From assembly GCA_036507695.1 (NCBI GenBank), contig DATCIR010000163.1, positions 1 through 7,752 of the forward strand: DNA of 7,752 nucleotides, in the 5' to 3' direction. The translations under genes were made by a program, and so were the position numbers. The stretch comes from JAKEGK01 sp036507695. Its GTDB lineage: Bacteria > Pseudomonadota > Gammaproteobacteria > SZUA-152. A model generated the notes under the pieces. It ran no database searches and was not told where the DNA came from. It saw nothing but the letters and a program-made list of their open reading frames with translations. The stretch's first letter is position 1. Each line of letters opens with the position of its first letter. Positions 1 to 5,711 of the stretch are shown one piece after another.

Positions 1-822
1 AAAACACCCAAGTTATTGCAACGAATGAAGCATTGGCCGTTCCTGATCATCGGCGGCTGGTGCCTGTTGGCCGTGCTGGGTCCGCTGTTACCCTTGCAGC
101 CCAACGAAATTGATCTCACCAAAATATTGTTACCGCCGGGCGAAGCCGGCGTGCTGGGTTATGACGATCTGGGCCGGCCGATAGTGGATCGCGTTTTGCT
201 GGGCGCCAAAACCTCGTTTCTGGTGGCGCTGTGGGTAGTCACGGTCTCGCTGCTCATCGGCGTGACGATAGGTATGGTGAGCGGGTATTACGGCGGCTGG
301 CTGGATCATGGGGTGGTGCAAATCATCGATATTTTCATGGCGTTTCCCGGTATTCTGTTAGCCATCGCCCTGGCGGGTATCATGGGCCCCGGCATCGACA
401 ACGTGGTGATGGCGCTGAGCACCGTGGGCTGGGTGGGCTATGCGCGGCTGACCCGGGCGCAAGTGCTAAGCGTCAAACAGCGGGAACATATCCAGGCCGC
501 GGTGGCGCTGGGCAGTCAATCGGTCACCATTTTTTACAAACATATCCTGCCGTTAATCCTGGCGCCTATAATAGTAGAAGCCAGTTTCGGCATTGCCGGG
601 ATTGTTATCGCGGAAGCGGGCTTGTCCTTCCTCGGGCTCGGCGTGCAGCCCCCCGAAGCGTCCTGGGGCAGCATGATTCGGGATGGCGCGCGTTATTTAC
701 TGGTCGCGCCGCACATGGTATTGATTCCCGGTATCGCGTTGATGCTGGTGGTGCTGGCGGTGAACCTGGCGGGGGATCGGATCCGGGATTATTTTGATGT
801 GCGGCTGCGGAGCAGCATATAA
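1..822 (+). CDS. ABC transporter inner-membrane permease, OppC/DppC/NikC type (5' end probably outside the window)
   Basis: This is one of the two membrane subunits of a binding-protein-dependent importer of the peptide/nickel family. Counted from the ATG at 25 it has 265 residues. A hydrophobic segment lies near residues 4-22. It is followed by the family motif LGYDDLGRPIVDRVLLGAK (44-62, normally LGTDxLGRDxxSRxxxGAR). About five more membrane segments follow, near 65-87, 97-120, 125-142, 178-200 and 229-250. The cytoplasmic EAA loop that docks on the ATPase is at 154-176 (AAVALG...ILP). The C-terminal signature is NLAGDRIRD (247-255). The frame is open to base 1 and the ATG at 25 has no Shine-Dalgarno sequence, so the start is probably upstream; TTG 16 and ATG 25 are the fallbacks. 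The partner permease, ATPases and binding protein are not in the window, so the substrate (oligopeptide, dipeptide, nickel or other) cannot be told. Confidence 0.9.
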   Translation, partial: KTPKLLQRMKHWPFLIIGGWCLLAVLGPLLPLQPNEIDLTKILLPPGEAGVLGYDDLGRPIVDRVLLGAKTSFLVALWVVTVSLLIGVTIGMVSGYYGGWLDHGVVQIIDIFMAFPGILLAIALAGIMGPGIDNVVMALSTVGWVGYARLTRAQVLSVKQREHIQAAVALGSQSVTIFYKHILPLILAPIIVEASFGIAGIVIAEAGLSFLGLGVQPPEASWGSMIRDGARYLLVAPHMVLIPGIALMLVVLAVNLAGDRIRDYFDVRLRSSI

Positions 823-939
823 AGAGATACCCAGCCCGGCCGCAATAACCGAAACAGTGACCGTAGCAAAAAGAGATTATCTAATGCAGTCAATGCAATT
901 ACCGTCGTTACTATTCCAGACAAAGAAGAGACGAACACT
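823..939. other. Intergenic spacer between permease and nagZ
   Basis: This 117-base spacer holds no convincing terminator: there is no GC-rich stem followed by a T-run. I also found no good sigma-70 promoter; TACTAT at 909-914 is -10-like but has no matching -35. A weak purine-rich ribosome-binding stretch (AAGAAGAG, 923-930) precedes the nagZ ATG at 940. Whether nagZ is cotranscribed with the permease cannot be decided from the sequence. Confidence 0.5.
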
Positions 940-1986
940 ATGTCATTAGGCCCTGTCATGATTGATCTCAAAGGTATCCAACTGGAACCTGACGAGAAAG
1001 AAATGCTGCAACACCCGCTGGTGGGCGGCGTTATTCTATTTTCCCGCAACTATGAATCCGTGGAGCAAGTCTCCGAATTGATCGAGAAGATCCACAACGT
1101 CAAATCACCGCACTTGCTGGTGGGCGTCGACCATGAGGGCGGACGGGTGCAACGTTTTCGCGCGGGCTTTACCGTGCTGCCGCCGCCGGCAAAACTCGGC
1201 GAACAGTATCAGCAGGACAAAAAACAGGCCAAACAAATGGCCGAAACCTGCGGCTGGCTGATGGCGATCGAGCTGCGCGCGGTGGGAGTGGATTTCAGTT
1301 TCGCGCCGGTGCTCGATATCGAACGGGGTATTAGCGACGTCATCGGCGATCGCGCCTTTGGGCATGATCCCGAAACGGTCAGCGACCTGGCCGTGTCGTA
1401 TATTCGCGGCATGCAAAAGGCCGGCATGGGCGCCACCGGAAAACATTTTCCCGGCCATGGCGCGGTCAAGGCCGATTCCCACGTGGCGTGTCCGGTTGAC
1501 GAGCGGTCCTTTGAGGATATTTATGCCTATGACATTGTGCCTTTCGCGCGCTTAATCCGTAACGGCCTCGCGGGCATTATGCCCGCCCATGTGATCTACG
1601 CGGCGGTGGATAAATACCCGGCCGGATTTTCCCGCTTCTGGCTGAACGAAGTACTGCGTAATCGGCTGGAATTTCAGGGTGTTATTTTCAGCGATGACCT
1701 CAGCATGGAAGGGGCCAGTGTGGCGGGCGACGTGGTGGACCGCGCCCGGGCGGCGCTCAATGCCGGTTGCGATATGGCGCTGGTGTGCAATAATCCGGAC
1801 GCCGCCGCAAAAGTGCTGGACAAGCTGGGCGAGTTGGATAACCCTGTGTCGCATGTGCGCCTGGCGCGCATGCACGGCAGGCATTTCGTGAACCGCCAGC
1901 AACTGCTGAAACAAAAACAATGGCAACAAGCGGTGGCGATGATCGATGATTTAGCGGCCGGGGACAATCTGCAACTGGACGTGTGA
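940..1986 (+). CDS. nagZ: Beta-N-acetylhexosaminidase NagZ (glycoside hydrolase family 3)
   Basis: This cytoplasmic enzyme of peptidoglycan recycling removes N-acetylglucosamine from GlcNAc-1,6-anhydroMurNAc (peptides). It has 348 residues, the normal single-domain length, and no signal peptide. The start region GPVMIDLKG matches the family N-terminus, which supports ATG 940 over the in-frame ATG at 958. Visible motifs are VDHEGGRVQR (63-72, substrate binding), GDRAFG (136-141), KHFPGHG (168-174) with the mobile-loop Asp-His dyad D179/H181, and FSDDLSM (250-256), whose first Asp, D252, should be the nucleophile. In organisms with AmpC and AmpR its product induces beta-lactamase, but no such genes are seen here. 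A DsrE-like gene, hpt and an MTIP-type phosphorylase follow on the same strand. The association of nagZ with the phosphorylase is also known in Pseudomonas. All catalytic residues are intact. Confidence 0.97.
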   Translation: MSLGPVMIDLKGIQLEPDEKEMLQHPLVGGVILFSRNYESVEQVSELIEKIHNVKSPHLLVGVDHEGGRVQRFRAGFTVLPPPAKLGEQYQQDKKQAKQMAETCGWLMAIELRAVGVDFSFAPVLDIERGISDVIGDRAFGHDPETVSDLAVSYIRGMQKAGMGATGKHFPGHGAVKADSHVACPVDERSFEDIYAYDIVPFARLIRNGLAGIMPAHVIYAAVDKYPAGFSRFWLNEVLRNRLEFQGVIFSDDLSMEGASVAGDVVDRARAALNAGCDMALVCNNPDAAAKVLDKLGELDNPVSHVRLARMHGRHFVNRQQLLKQKQWQQAVAMIDDLAAGDNLQLDV

Positions 1987-1994
1987 CAACAGCA

Positions 1995-2014
1995 CCGCCG
2001 GTTTCCCGCGGCGG
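1995..2014 (+). other. GC-rich hairpin after nagZ
   Basis: CCGCCG (1995-2000) and CGGCGG (2009-2014) can pair around an 8-base loop, starting 9 bases after the nagZ stop codon. No T-run follows (ATAACGAG instead), so this is not a classical intrinsic terminator. It could stabilise the 3' end of the nagZ transcript or attenuate read-through. That role is inference. Confidence 0.4.
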
Positions 2015-2064
2015 ATAACGAGTCCCCGGTGTTTGTAACGGCGACTATAAAAACATCGGCAAAA

Positions 2065-2088
2065 ATAACTATAACTATTACTACAACT
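2065..2088 (+). repeat. Four degenerate hexamer repeats upstream of the DsrE-like gene
   Basis: Four consecutive six-base units are visible: ATAACT (2065-2070), ATAACT (2071-2076), ATTACT (2077-2082) and ACAACT (2083-2088). The consensus is roughly A-T-A-ACT. They lie in the 142-base gap after nagZ and end 41 bases before the next start codon. The function is unknown: the array could be a binding site, or simply low-complexity leader sequence. Confidence 0.55.
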
Positions 2089-2100
2089 TCAACAAGTTGT
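2083..2100 (+). promoter_or_regulatory. Perfect stem-loop in the leader of the DsrE-like gene
   Basis: ACAACTT (2083-2089) and AAGTTGT (2094-2100) form a perfect 7-bp inverted repeat with a CAAC loop. It ends 15 bases before the strong ribosome-binding site at 2116. It shares bases with the last hexamer unit. It may be a regulator's operator or an mRNA 5' hairpin. There is no T-run, so it is not a terminator for nagZ. The sequence does not tell which regulator, if any, uses it. Confidence 0.4.
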
Positions 2101-2115
2101 TGGTAACGAGATATC

Positions 2116-2121
2116 AAGGAG
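2116..2121 (+). promoter_or_regulatory. Strong ribosome-binding site (AAGGAG)
   Basis: AAGGAG lies 7 bases before the ATG at 2129, which is near-ideal spacing. It is the strongest Shine-Dalgarno sequence in the window and suggests that the small DsrE-like protein is translated more actively than its neighbours, most of which have weak sites. Confidence 0.75.
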
Positions 2122-2128
2122 CCTCACA

Positions 2129-2497
2129 ATGGCCGACAAATTATTAATACTCATGGTGAATACCGATCCGAAGAACGGCCCCGAACTCGGCGTTCCGTTT
2201 GTCCAAGCGGCGATAGCGGCGGCCATGGAATACGAAGTGGAAATAATTTTTACCGGTTACTCGGGGCAATTGGTCAAAAAAGGCGTCGCCGAAAAACTGT
2301 TTGTGCAGGAAGGCGCAACCAAGTCAGTCTACGACATCATGAAAGAAGCGCACGAAGCCGGCGCGAAATTCAAGGTGTGCACACCAACGATCGAACTATG
2401 GGGCGACGACCTGATTCCGGAAGTCAGTGAAACAGTGGGCGGCGCCTACGTGATCAGTGAGGCCATGGACGAAAACACCGTAACCTTTACCTATTAA
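2129..2497 (+). CDS. Small DsrE/DsrF-like family protein
   Basis: This 122-residue soluble protein has the pattern of the DsrE/DsrF-like fold. It opens with a beta-strand, KLLILMVNTDP (4-14), and continues with a helix (PFVQAAIAAAMEY, 23-35), a second strand (VEIIFTG, 37-43) and the segment KKGVAEKLF (50-58). The end is GGAYVISEAMDENTVTFTY (104-122). The only cysteine, C84 (FKVCTP), falls where sulfur-carrying DsrE/TusD relatives place their active Cys after a helix ending in AGAKF. Relatives take part in sulfur relay (TusBCD, DsrEFH), but many members like this one have no assigned role. No signal peptide or membrane segment is present. It sits between nagZ and hpt, 142 bases after the former and 57 before the latter, with its own strong ribosome-binding site. 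The fold assignment is fairly sure; the function is not. Confidence 0.8.
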   Translation: MADKLLILMVNTDPKNGPELGVPFVQAAIAAAMEYEVEIIFTGYSGQLVKKGVAEKLFVQEGATKSVYDIMKEAHEAGAKFKVCTPTIELWGDDLIPEVSETVGGAYVISEAMDENTVTFTY

Positions 2498-2554
2498 ACC
2501 CGCGAATCAAATAACACAAATCTTAAATCACACAATATATTAAAGCACACTCAT
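2498..2554. other. AT-rich spacer before hpt
   Basis: This 57-base AT-rich spacer contains ATATATTAAA near 2535-2544, which resembles a -10 element but has no matching -35. No Shine-Dalgarno sequence precedes the hpt ATG at 2555. Translation initiation is therefore either weak or from a short leader transcript. Confidence 0.4.
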
Positions 2555-3103
2555 ATGACGATTACCGCAAAAGGGGCCGCAGCAGTGCTTGCCGCTGCGC
2601 ACTGTTGTTACAACAAAGCCGAGGTTGAACAGGCCATTGACCGCATGGCAAAAGAAATTACCGGACAATTGGGCGCGCTTGAACCGTTGTTGTTATGCGT
2701 GATGAATGGCGGGCTGATCATTACCGGCGGTTTGCTGCAAAGGCTGGATTTTCCGCTCGACTATGACTATATCCATGTGTCGCGTTATGCCGGCAAAACC
2801 CGGGGCAGTGAACTCAACTGGATAACAAAACCCCACAAGCCCATTACCGGACGCCACGTATTGATCGTCGATGACATCCTGGATGAAGGCATCACTTTGC
2901 AGGAACTGGTGAAGTACTGCCAGGCGGAAAAGGTCGCTTCGGTGCGCACCGCAGTGCTCGTCAACAAGTTGCACGATCGAAAAAGCCTGAGCCACGCCGA
3001 TTTTATTGGCCTGACCGTGGAGGACCGTTACGTGTTCGGTTACGGCATGGATTACAAAGGCTACCTGAGAAACGTGTCGGGCATTTACGCGGTTGATGAG
3101 TAG
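2555..3103 (+). CDS. hpt: Hypoxanthine-guanine phosphoribosyltransferase
   Basis: This cytoplasmic purine-salvage enzyme joins hypoxanthine (or guanine) to PRPP, giving IMP (or GMP). Its 182 residues are normal for a type I purine phosphoribosyltransferase. The PRPP-binding signature is VLIVDDILDEGITL (102-115), with the acidic pair D106-D107. The early loop VMNGG is at 49-53 and the Ser-Arg-Tyr of the flexible loop at 76-78. K138 (VNKLH) is in the position of the lysine that contacts the purine 6-oxo group. VFGYGMDY (160-167) is the base-binding end, with D166 as the conserved Asp. Fifty bases downstream lies the methylthioinosine-type phosphorylase, whose product hypoxanthine is the substrate of this enzyme. 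The ATG is supported by the start of the domain, but no ribosome-binding site is visible. Preference for hypoxanthine over guanine cannot be read from the sequence. Confidence 0.93.
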   Translation: MTITAKGAAAVLAAAHCCYNKAEVEQAIDRMAKEITGQLGALEPLLLCVMNGGLIITGGLLQRLDFPLDYDYIHVSRYAGKTRGSELNWITKPHKPITGRHVLIVDDILDEGITLQELVKYCQAEKVASVRTAVLVNKLHDRKSLSHADFIGLTVEDRYVFGYGMDYKGYLRNVSGIYAVDE

Positions 3104-3144
3104 GTTTATTTCATCGGCGGTTATTTTTAGAGTTGCAGTTACTT

Positions 3145-3149
3145 GGAGG
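3145..3149 (+). promoter_or_regulatory. Ribosome-binding site that decides a GTG start (GGAGG)
   Basis: GGAGG ends 4 bases before the GTG at 3154. An upstream in-frame TTG at 3133 would place this sequence inside the coding region and add seven residues (MQLLGGY) before the conserved nucleotide-phosphorylase N-terminus. The site therefore favours GTG 3154. Confidence 0.7.
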
Positions 3150-3153
3150 ATAT

Positions 3154-3894
3154 GTGGCGGATTTGGCGATTATCGGTGGTACCGGACTTACTAAACTGGA
3201 GTCTCTCAGCATCAGCGGCCGGGAGATCGTGCATACACCCTATGGTGAACCCTCCGGTCCCTTGACCCACGGACAATTGTTCGGAAAAGACATTATGTTT
3301 TTAGCGCGTCATGGTTATGGCCACACCATACCGCCGCACAAGGTCAACTACCGCGCGAACCTTTGGGCGTTGAAGGAGGCCGGCGCCAAGAGCGTGTTTG
3401 CCGTCGCGGCGGTGGGCGGTATCCGCGCTGACATGCTGCCGGGCCAACTGGTTGTCCCGGATCAGATCATTGATTACACCTGGTCGCGCGTAAACACCTT
3501 TTTTGAAGAAGGCTTGAAGTATGTCGTCCATATTGATTTTACCCATCCGTATTCCGATGCGTTGCGGAAAAAGATATTGCAGGCGGCGGCCGCCGCCAAG
3601 ATATCGATCATAGACGGCATCACCTATGCGGCGACTCAAGGGCCGCGCCTGGAAACAGCCGCTGAGATAAATCGCATGGAGCGGGACGGTTGCGGCATTG
3701 TCGGCATGACCGGGATGCCCGAAGCGGCGCTGGCGCGCGAACTAAATTTGGACTACGCCACCTGCGCGGTGGTGGCCAACTGGGCGGCGGGGCGGGGCGC
3801 CGGTGTAATCACCATGAAAGAAATCGAAGCCGAACTCGCCGGTGGCATGAAAAAAGTCGCGGCGATTCTCGAGCAACTTGTTAAATTGGTGTAG
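3154..3894 (+). CDS. S-methyl-5'-thioinosine phosphorylase (MTAP/PNP family)
   Basis: The predicted reaction splits 5'-methylthioinosine with phosphate into hypoxanthine and 5-methylthioribose-1-phosphate. From GTG 3154 it has 246 residues and begins MADLAIIGGTGL, as the family does. Family motifs are GGTG (8-11, phosphate), RHG (52-54), NYRAN (65-69), GPRLET (163-168) and MTGMPEA (185-191). True MTA phosphorylases carry Asp where they read the 6-amino group. Here the base pocket reads ANWAAG with N209, and an Asn fits a 6-oxopurine. Together with the adjacent hpt and the nagZ neighbourhood (as at the Pseudomonas MTIP locus), this points to methylthioinosine rather than methylthioadenosine. 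The alternatives are an MTA phosphorylase or a general purine nucleoside phosphorylase. The required MTA deaminase is not in the window. The TTG at 3133 is a weaker start choice. Confidence 0.85.
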   Translation: MADLAIIGGTGLTKLESLSISGREIVHTPYGEPSGPLTHGQLFGKDIMFLARHGYGHTIPPHKVNYRANLWALKEAGAKSVFAVAAVGGIRADMLPGQLVVPDQIIDYTWSRVNTFFEEGLKYVVHIDFTHPYSDALRKKILQAAAAAKISIIDGITYAATQGPRLETAAEINRMERDGCGIVGMTGMPEAALARELNLDYATCAVVANWAAGRGAGVITMKEIEAELAGGMKKVAAILEQLVKLV

Positions 3895-3945
3895 TGAATT
3901 TAAATCCCCCCTTTACAAACGGGGGGTTAGGGGGGGTATAAAATC
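3891..3945. repeat. C/G-run palindromic element between convergent genes
   Basis: CCCCCC (3906-3911) and GGGGGG (3921-3926) flank TTTACAAAC. A second G-run, GGGGGGG (3930-3936), follows after TTA. The outer ends are roughly inverted as well (GAATTTAAAT on the left; GATTTTATA reading in from the right on the other strand). The layout resembles dispersed palindromic repeats with C-run/G-run arms known from many bacterial genomes, and the left arm seems to have lost one C-run. It sits just after the phosphorylase stop codon and may also help end transcription from either side, though no good T-run follows on the plus strand. Confidence 0.55.
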
Positions 3946-3984
3946 TTTTCGCGAACAGTGCGGTTCGTGCTTAATGCATCCCGT

Positions 3985-3998
3985 TCCTTTGCAAAGGA
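3985..3998. repeat. 14-bp perfect palindrome with A-tract
   Basis: TCCTTTGCAAAGGA is a perfect 14-bp palindrome. Flanking ATCC (3978-3981) and GGAT (4001-4004) extend the symmetry imperfectly, and an eight-base A-run (4005-4012) follows. Read from the csiV side, the T-run comes before the palindrome, so the order is wrong for a classical csiV terminator. It may be a remnant of a dispersed repeat or a protein-binding site. Confidence 0.4.
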
Positions 3999-4019
3999 GA
4001 GGATAAAAAAAACGGTGTT

Positions 4020-5087
4020 TTACGGGGCAGTCTTCGGCGCGCCGGGCTCGCCCGGCGTAAACGCCTGCGACGCGGGGTCGAAATCCGCTTCCGCTTTCGC
4101 TACACCGTAAGGAACCACCCTCGCGACCACGCCAAACATGGGGTGATCAAGATAGTGGATTTCCTTGCTGCGCATGCGGCGCGATTCATACAGGTGAAAC
4201 GTCTGCAAGGTTTGGCGTTTGCGAACCGTGGTCTGTGGTTTTTCGCCCGCTTGCCCGGACGACGCGAAATGTTGCGTGCCTGAAGCAGAGTCATATCCGG
4301 TAGCCGTTGAGTCCAGCGACACCACTTCTTCTTTCAACATGGGCAGGCGGTAATTCAAGTCCGCCTCGAAATGCAGATAGCGTGACACACTCAGGCGCAA
4401 GGTTCCGGAAAAGGGATTCACCACCGGGCCGGTATTAATATCCACTTCCGTAACCGGAAGCAAGCGGCCATACTGGCTGGAATCAACCGTAAAATCACCC
4501 ACGGCCACATTGGTAAAACGGCTGGCTCCCGCGCCTTGCTTGCCCGCGGCGGCTTGAGCCTCGGCTTTTAAGCGGGCCGCTGCCGGTAATTCCACGCCCT
4601 GGTAAACATAAACCGGGAGAGACTTGTCAGGATCCAGGGTGGGCTGGCGCCAGGCAATATGCATGATGATTTGATAGTCCTTCGACGCGGCAAGTTTTTT
4701 GGCAATCGGAACCAATTGCAATTCCGATGCGCCCAGTAACTGGAACGGCACCAGCCCCGGACTGGCGCCGGCGCTAACATTGGGGGGCAATTTGCTCTGG
4801 TTGGCTGCTACGGTGGCGCTATCCAGTTTCAGGTCGTCGGGGTGGATCAACTCAAGGAATTTATTGAATTGCAATTGGCTGCCATCGGGCCAGGTTTCCG
4901 AACTCATGCCCAAATAGCTCTGGTTGGCAAAAATGATCACTTCGACTTGATACCAGGGCGTGCCGGATTCATCTTTACTGGTGGCGGGGGCGGCCAGGGC
5001 AATGGAGGAAAACATCGCTGAAAACATTATTGATGGCAACAGCGCGCACGCTAACCCGCTAAGAGATTGAATTTTAAAATTTCGCAT
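4020..5087 (-). CDS. csiV: CsiV-family exported protein
   Basis: This protein belongs to the CsiV family. In Vibrio cholerae the founding member is a periplasmic protein that supports peptidoglycan synthesis through the LpoA/PBP1a system. From ATG 5087 it has 355 residues. The signal peptide has a basic start (MRNFK), a hydrophobic core near 8-30 and a likely cleavage after ALA (30-32). The mature domain opens with WYQVEVIIF (45-53). The family's hallmark segments are GTLRLSVSRYLHFEADL (228-244) and FHLYESRRMRSKEIHYLDHP (297-316). A variable Ala/Gln-rich linker lies near 170-190, and the tail is rich in Pro and Gly. An in-frame TTG at 5099 would add MYNP; I prefer the ATG, although neither has a clear ribosome-binding site. 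It converges on the nagZ-hpt-phosphorylase series and diverges from def. In Pseudomonas a csiV-like gene also lies beside the MTIP phosphorylase. Confidence 0.85.
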   Translation of the reverse strand: MRNFKIQSLSGLACALLPSIMFSAMFSSIALAAPATSKDESGTPWYQVEVIIFANQSYLGMSSETWPDGSQLQFNKFLELIHPDDLKLDSATVAANQSKLPPNVSAGASPGLVPFQLLGASELQLVPIAKKLAASKDYQIIMHIAWRQPTLDPDKSLPVYVYQGVELPAAARLKAEAQAAAGKQGAGASRFTNVAVGDFTVDSSQYGRLLPVTEVDINTGPVVNPFSGTLRLSVSRYLHFEADLNYRLPMLKEEVVSLDSTATGYDSASGTQHFASSGQAGEKPQTTVRKRQTLQTFHLYESRRMRSKEIHYLDHPMFGVVARVVPYGVAKAEADFDPASQAFTPGEPGAPKTAP

Positions 5088-5176
5088 GGGATTGTACAAT
5101 ATGTGGTCTATTCAGTTGGTTTACGTAAACATGTAGTATATAGCAATTTTTTCAGGGAAATAGTGAGACAGTTAAA
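5088..5176. promoter_or_regulatory. Divergent promoter region of csiV and def with two perfect palindromes
   Basis: These 89 AT-rich bases must hold the start signals for both csiV (leftward) and def (rightward). Two perfect palindromes are visible: ATTGTACAAT (5091-5100), ending 3 bases before the csiV ATG, and GTTTACGTAAAC (5119-5130) in the middle. TATATA (5137-5142) is a -10-like element for def, but no good -35 pairs with it. On the minus strand the first palindrome contains TACAAT, one base from TATAAT, which is very close to the csiV start. No strong Shine-Dalgarno sequence precedes def; AGGGAA at 5154-5159 is too far from the ATG. The palindromes could be operators for a dimeric regulator, which cannot be identified from here. 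Confidence 0.45.
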
Positions 5177-5704
5177 ATGGCTGCAAGAAAAGTACTGCGT
5201 ATGGGACATCCACTATTGCAGGAACCCAGCGCTGAAGTGACCGAGTTTAACACAGTCGAATTGGACCGGTTAATCCAGGATTTGTTTGACACCATGCGCG
5301 CCGAAGATGGCGCCGGCATCGCCGCGCCGCAAATCGGGATCCTCAAACGCGTGGTGATTTTCGGCGTGGAAGACGATAATCCGCGTTATCCGGGGCGGGG
5401 TTTTGTGCCCACCACGATATTAATCAATCCGGTCATTACGCCCCTTGACGCGGCAATGGATGATGGCTGGGAAGGCTGCCTGAGCGTGCCCGGCATGCGC
5501 GGCCTGGTGCCGCGTTACACCCGCGTGCGCTATCGGGGTTATGATGAAAAGGGCAGGCTGATCGAACGCGATGCCGAAGGCTTTCACGCGCGCGTCGCGC
5601 AGCACGAATGCGATCACCTGGACGGCATCCTGTATCCGCAACGCATCCGGGACATGACGCAATTCGGTTTCAAGGAAGAACTGCTGACTAAAATGGGATG
5701 TTGA
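5177..5704 (+). CDS. def: Peptide deformylase
   Basis: This cytoplasmic metalloenzyme removes the N-formyl group from nascent proteins. It has 175 residues and all three family motifs: GAGIAAPQIG (45-54), EGCLS (99-103, metal ligand C101) and HECDH (143-147, ligands H143 and H147, catalytic E144). The metal is normally Fe(II) or Zn. The start MAARKVLRMGHPLL is typical, so ATG 5177 is sound. The usual partner fmt (methionyl-tRNA formyltransferase) is not next to it. Instead, ligA begins 7 bases after its stop codon, suggesting cotranscription. A def away from fmt is often a second copy in gammaproteobacteria, but the window cannot show whether another exists. The catalytic residues are intact, so it should be active. 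Confidence 0.96.
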   Translation: MAARKVLRMGHPLLQEPSAEVTEFNTVELDRLIQDLFDTMRAEDGAGIAAPQIGILKRVVIFGVEDDNPRYPGRGFVPTTILINPVITPLDAAMDDGWEGCLSVPGMRGLVPRYTRVRYRGYDEKGRLIERDAEGFHARVAQHECDHLDGILYPQRIRDMTQFGFKEELLTKMGC

Positions 5705-5711
5705 GCACATC

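Noticed and set aside
231..797. 188-codon plus-strand frame overlapping the permease
   Set aside because: The translation is rich in Arg, Gly and His with no domain, and it is out of frame with the clear permease. It is a shadow frame.
1995..2014. Hairpin after nagZ as a rho-independent terminator
   Set aside because: The stem is good but no T-run follows, so it is listed only as a hairpin.
2061..2100. Repeat-bearing leader considered as a CRISPR fragment
   Set aside because: The units are six bases long with no spacers and no cas genes nearby.
1674..2117. 147-codon minus-strand frame overlapping the nagZ end and the following gap
   Set aside because: It has a Ser/Cys-rich composition, no family features, and overlaps the intact nagZ C-terminus. 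No ribosome-binding site or promoter was seen.
3133..3153. TTG 3133 as the start of the phosphorylase
   Set aside because: The GGAGG at 3145-3149 and the family N-terminus fit GTG 3154. The extra residues resemble the translated ribosome-binding site.
5088..5099. TTG 5099 as the csiV start
   Set aside because: ATG 5087 gives a normal signal peptide with basic residues right at the start. The TTG lies inside a palindrome and has no ribosome-binding site.
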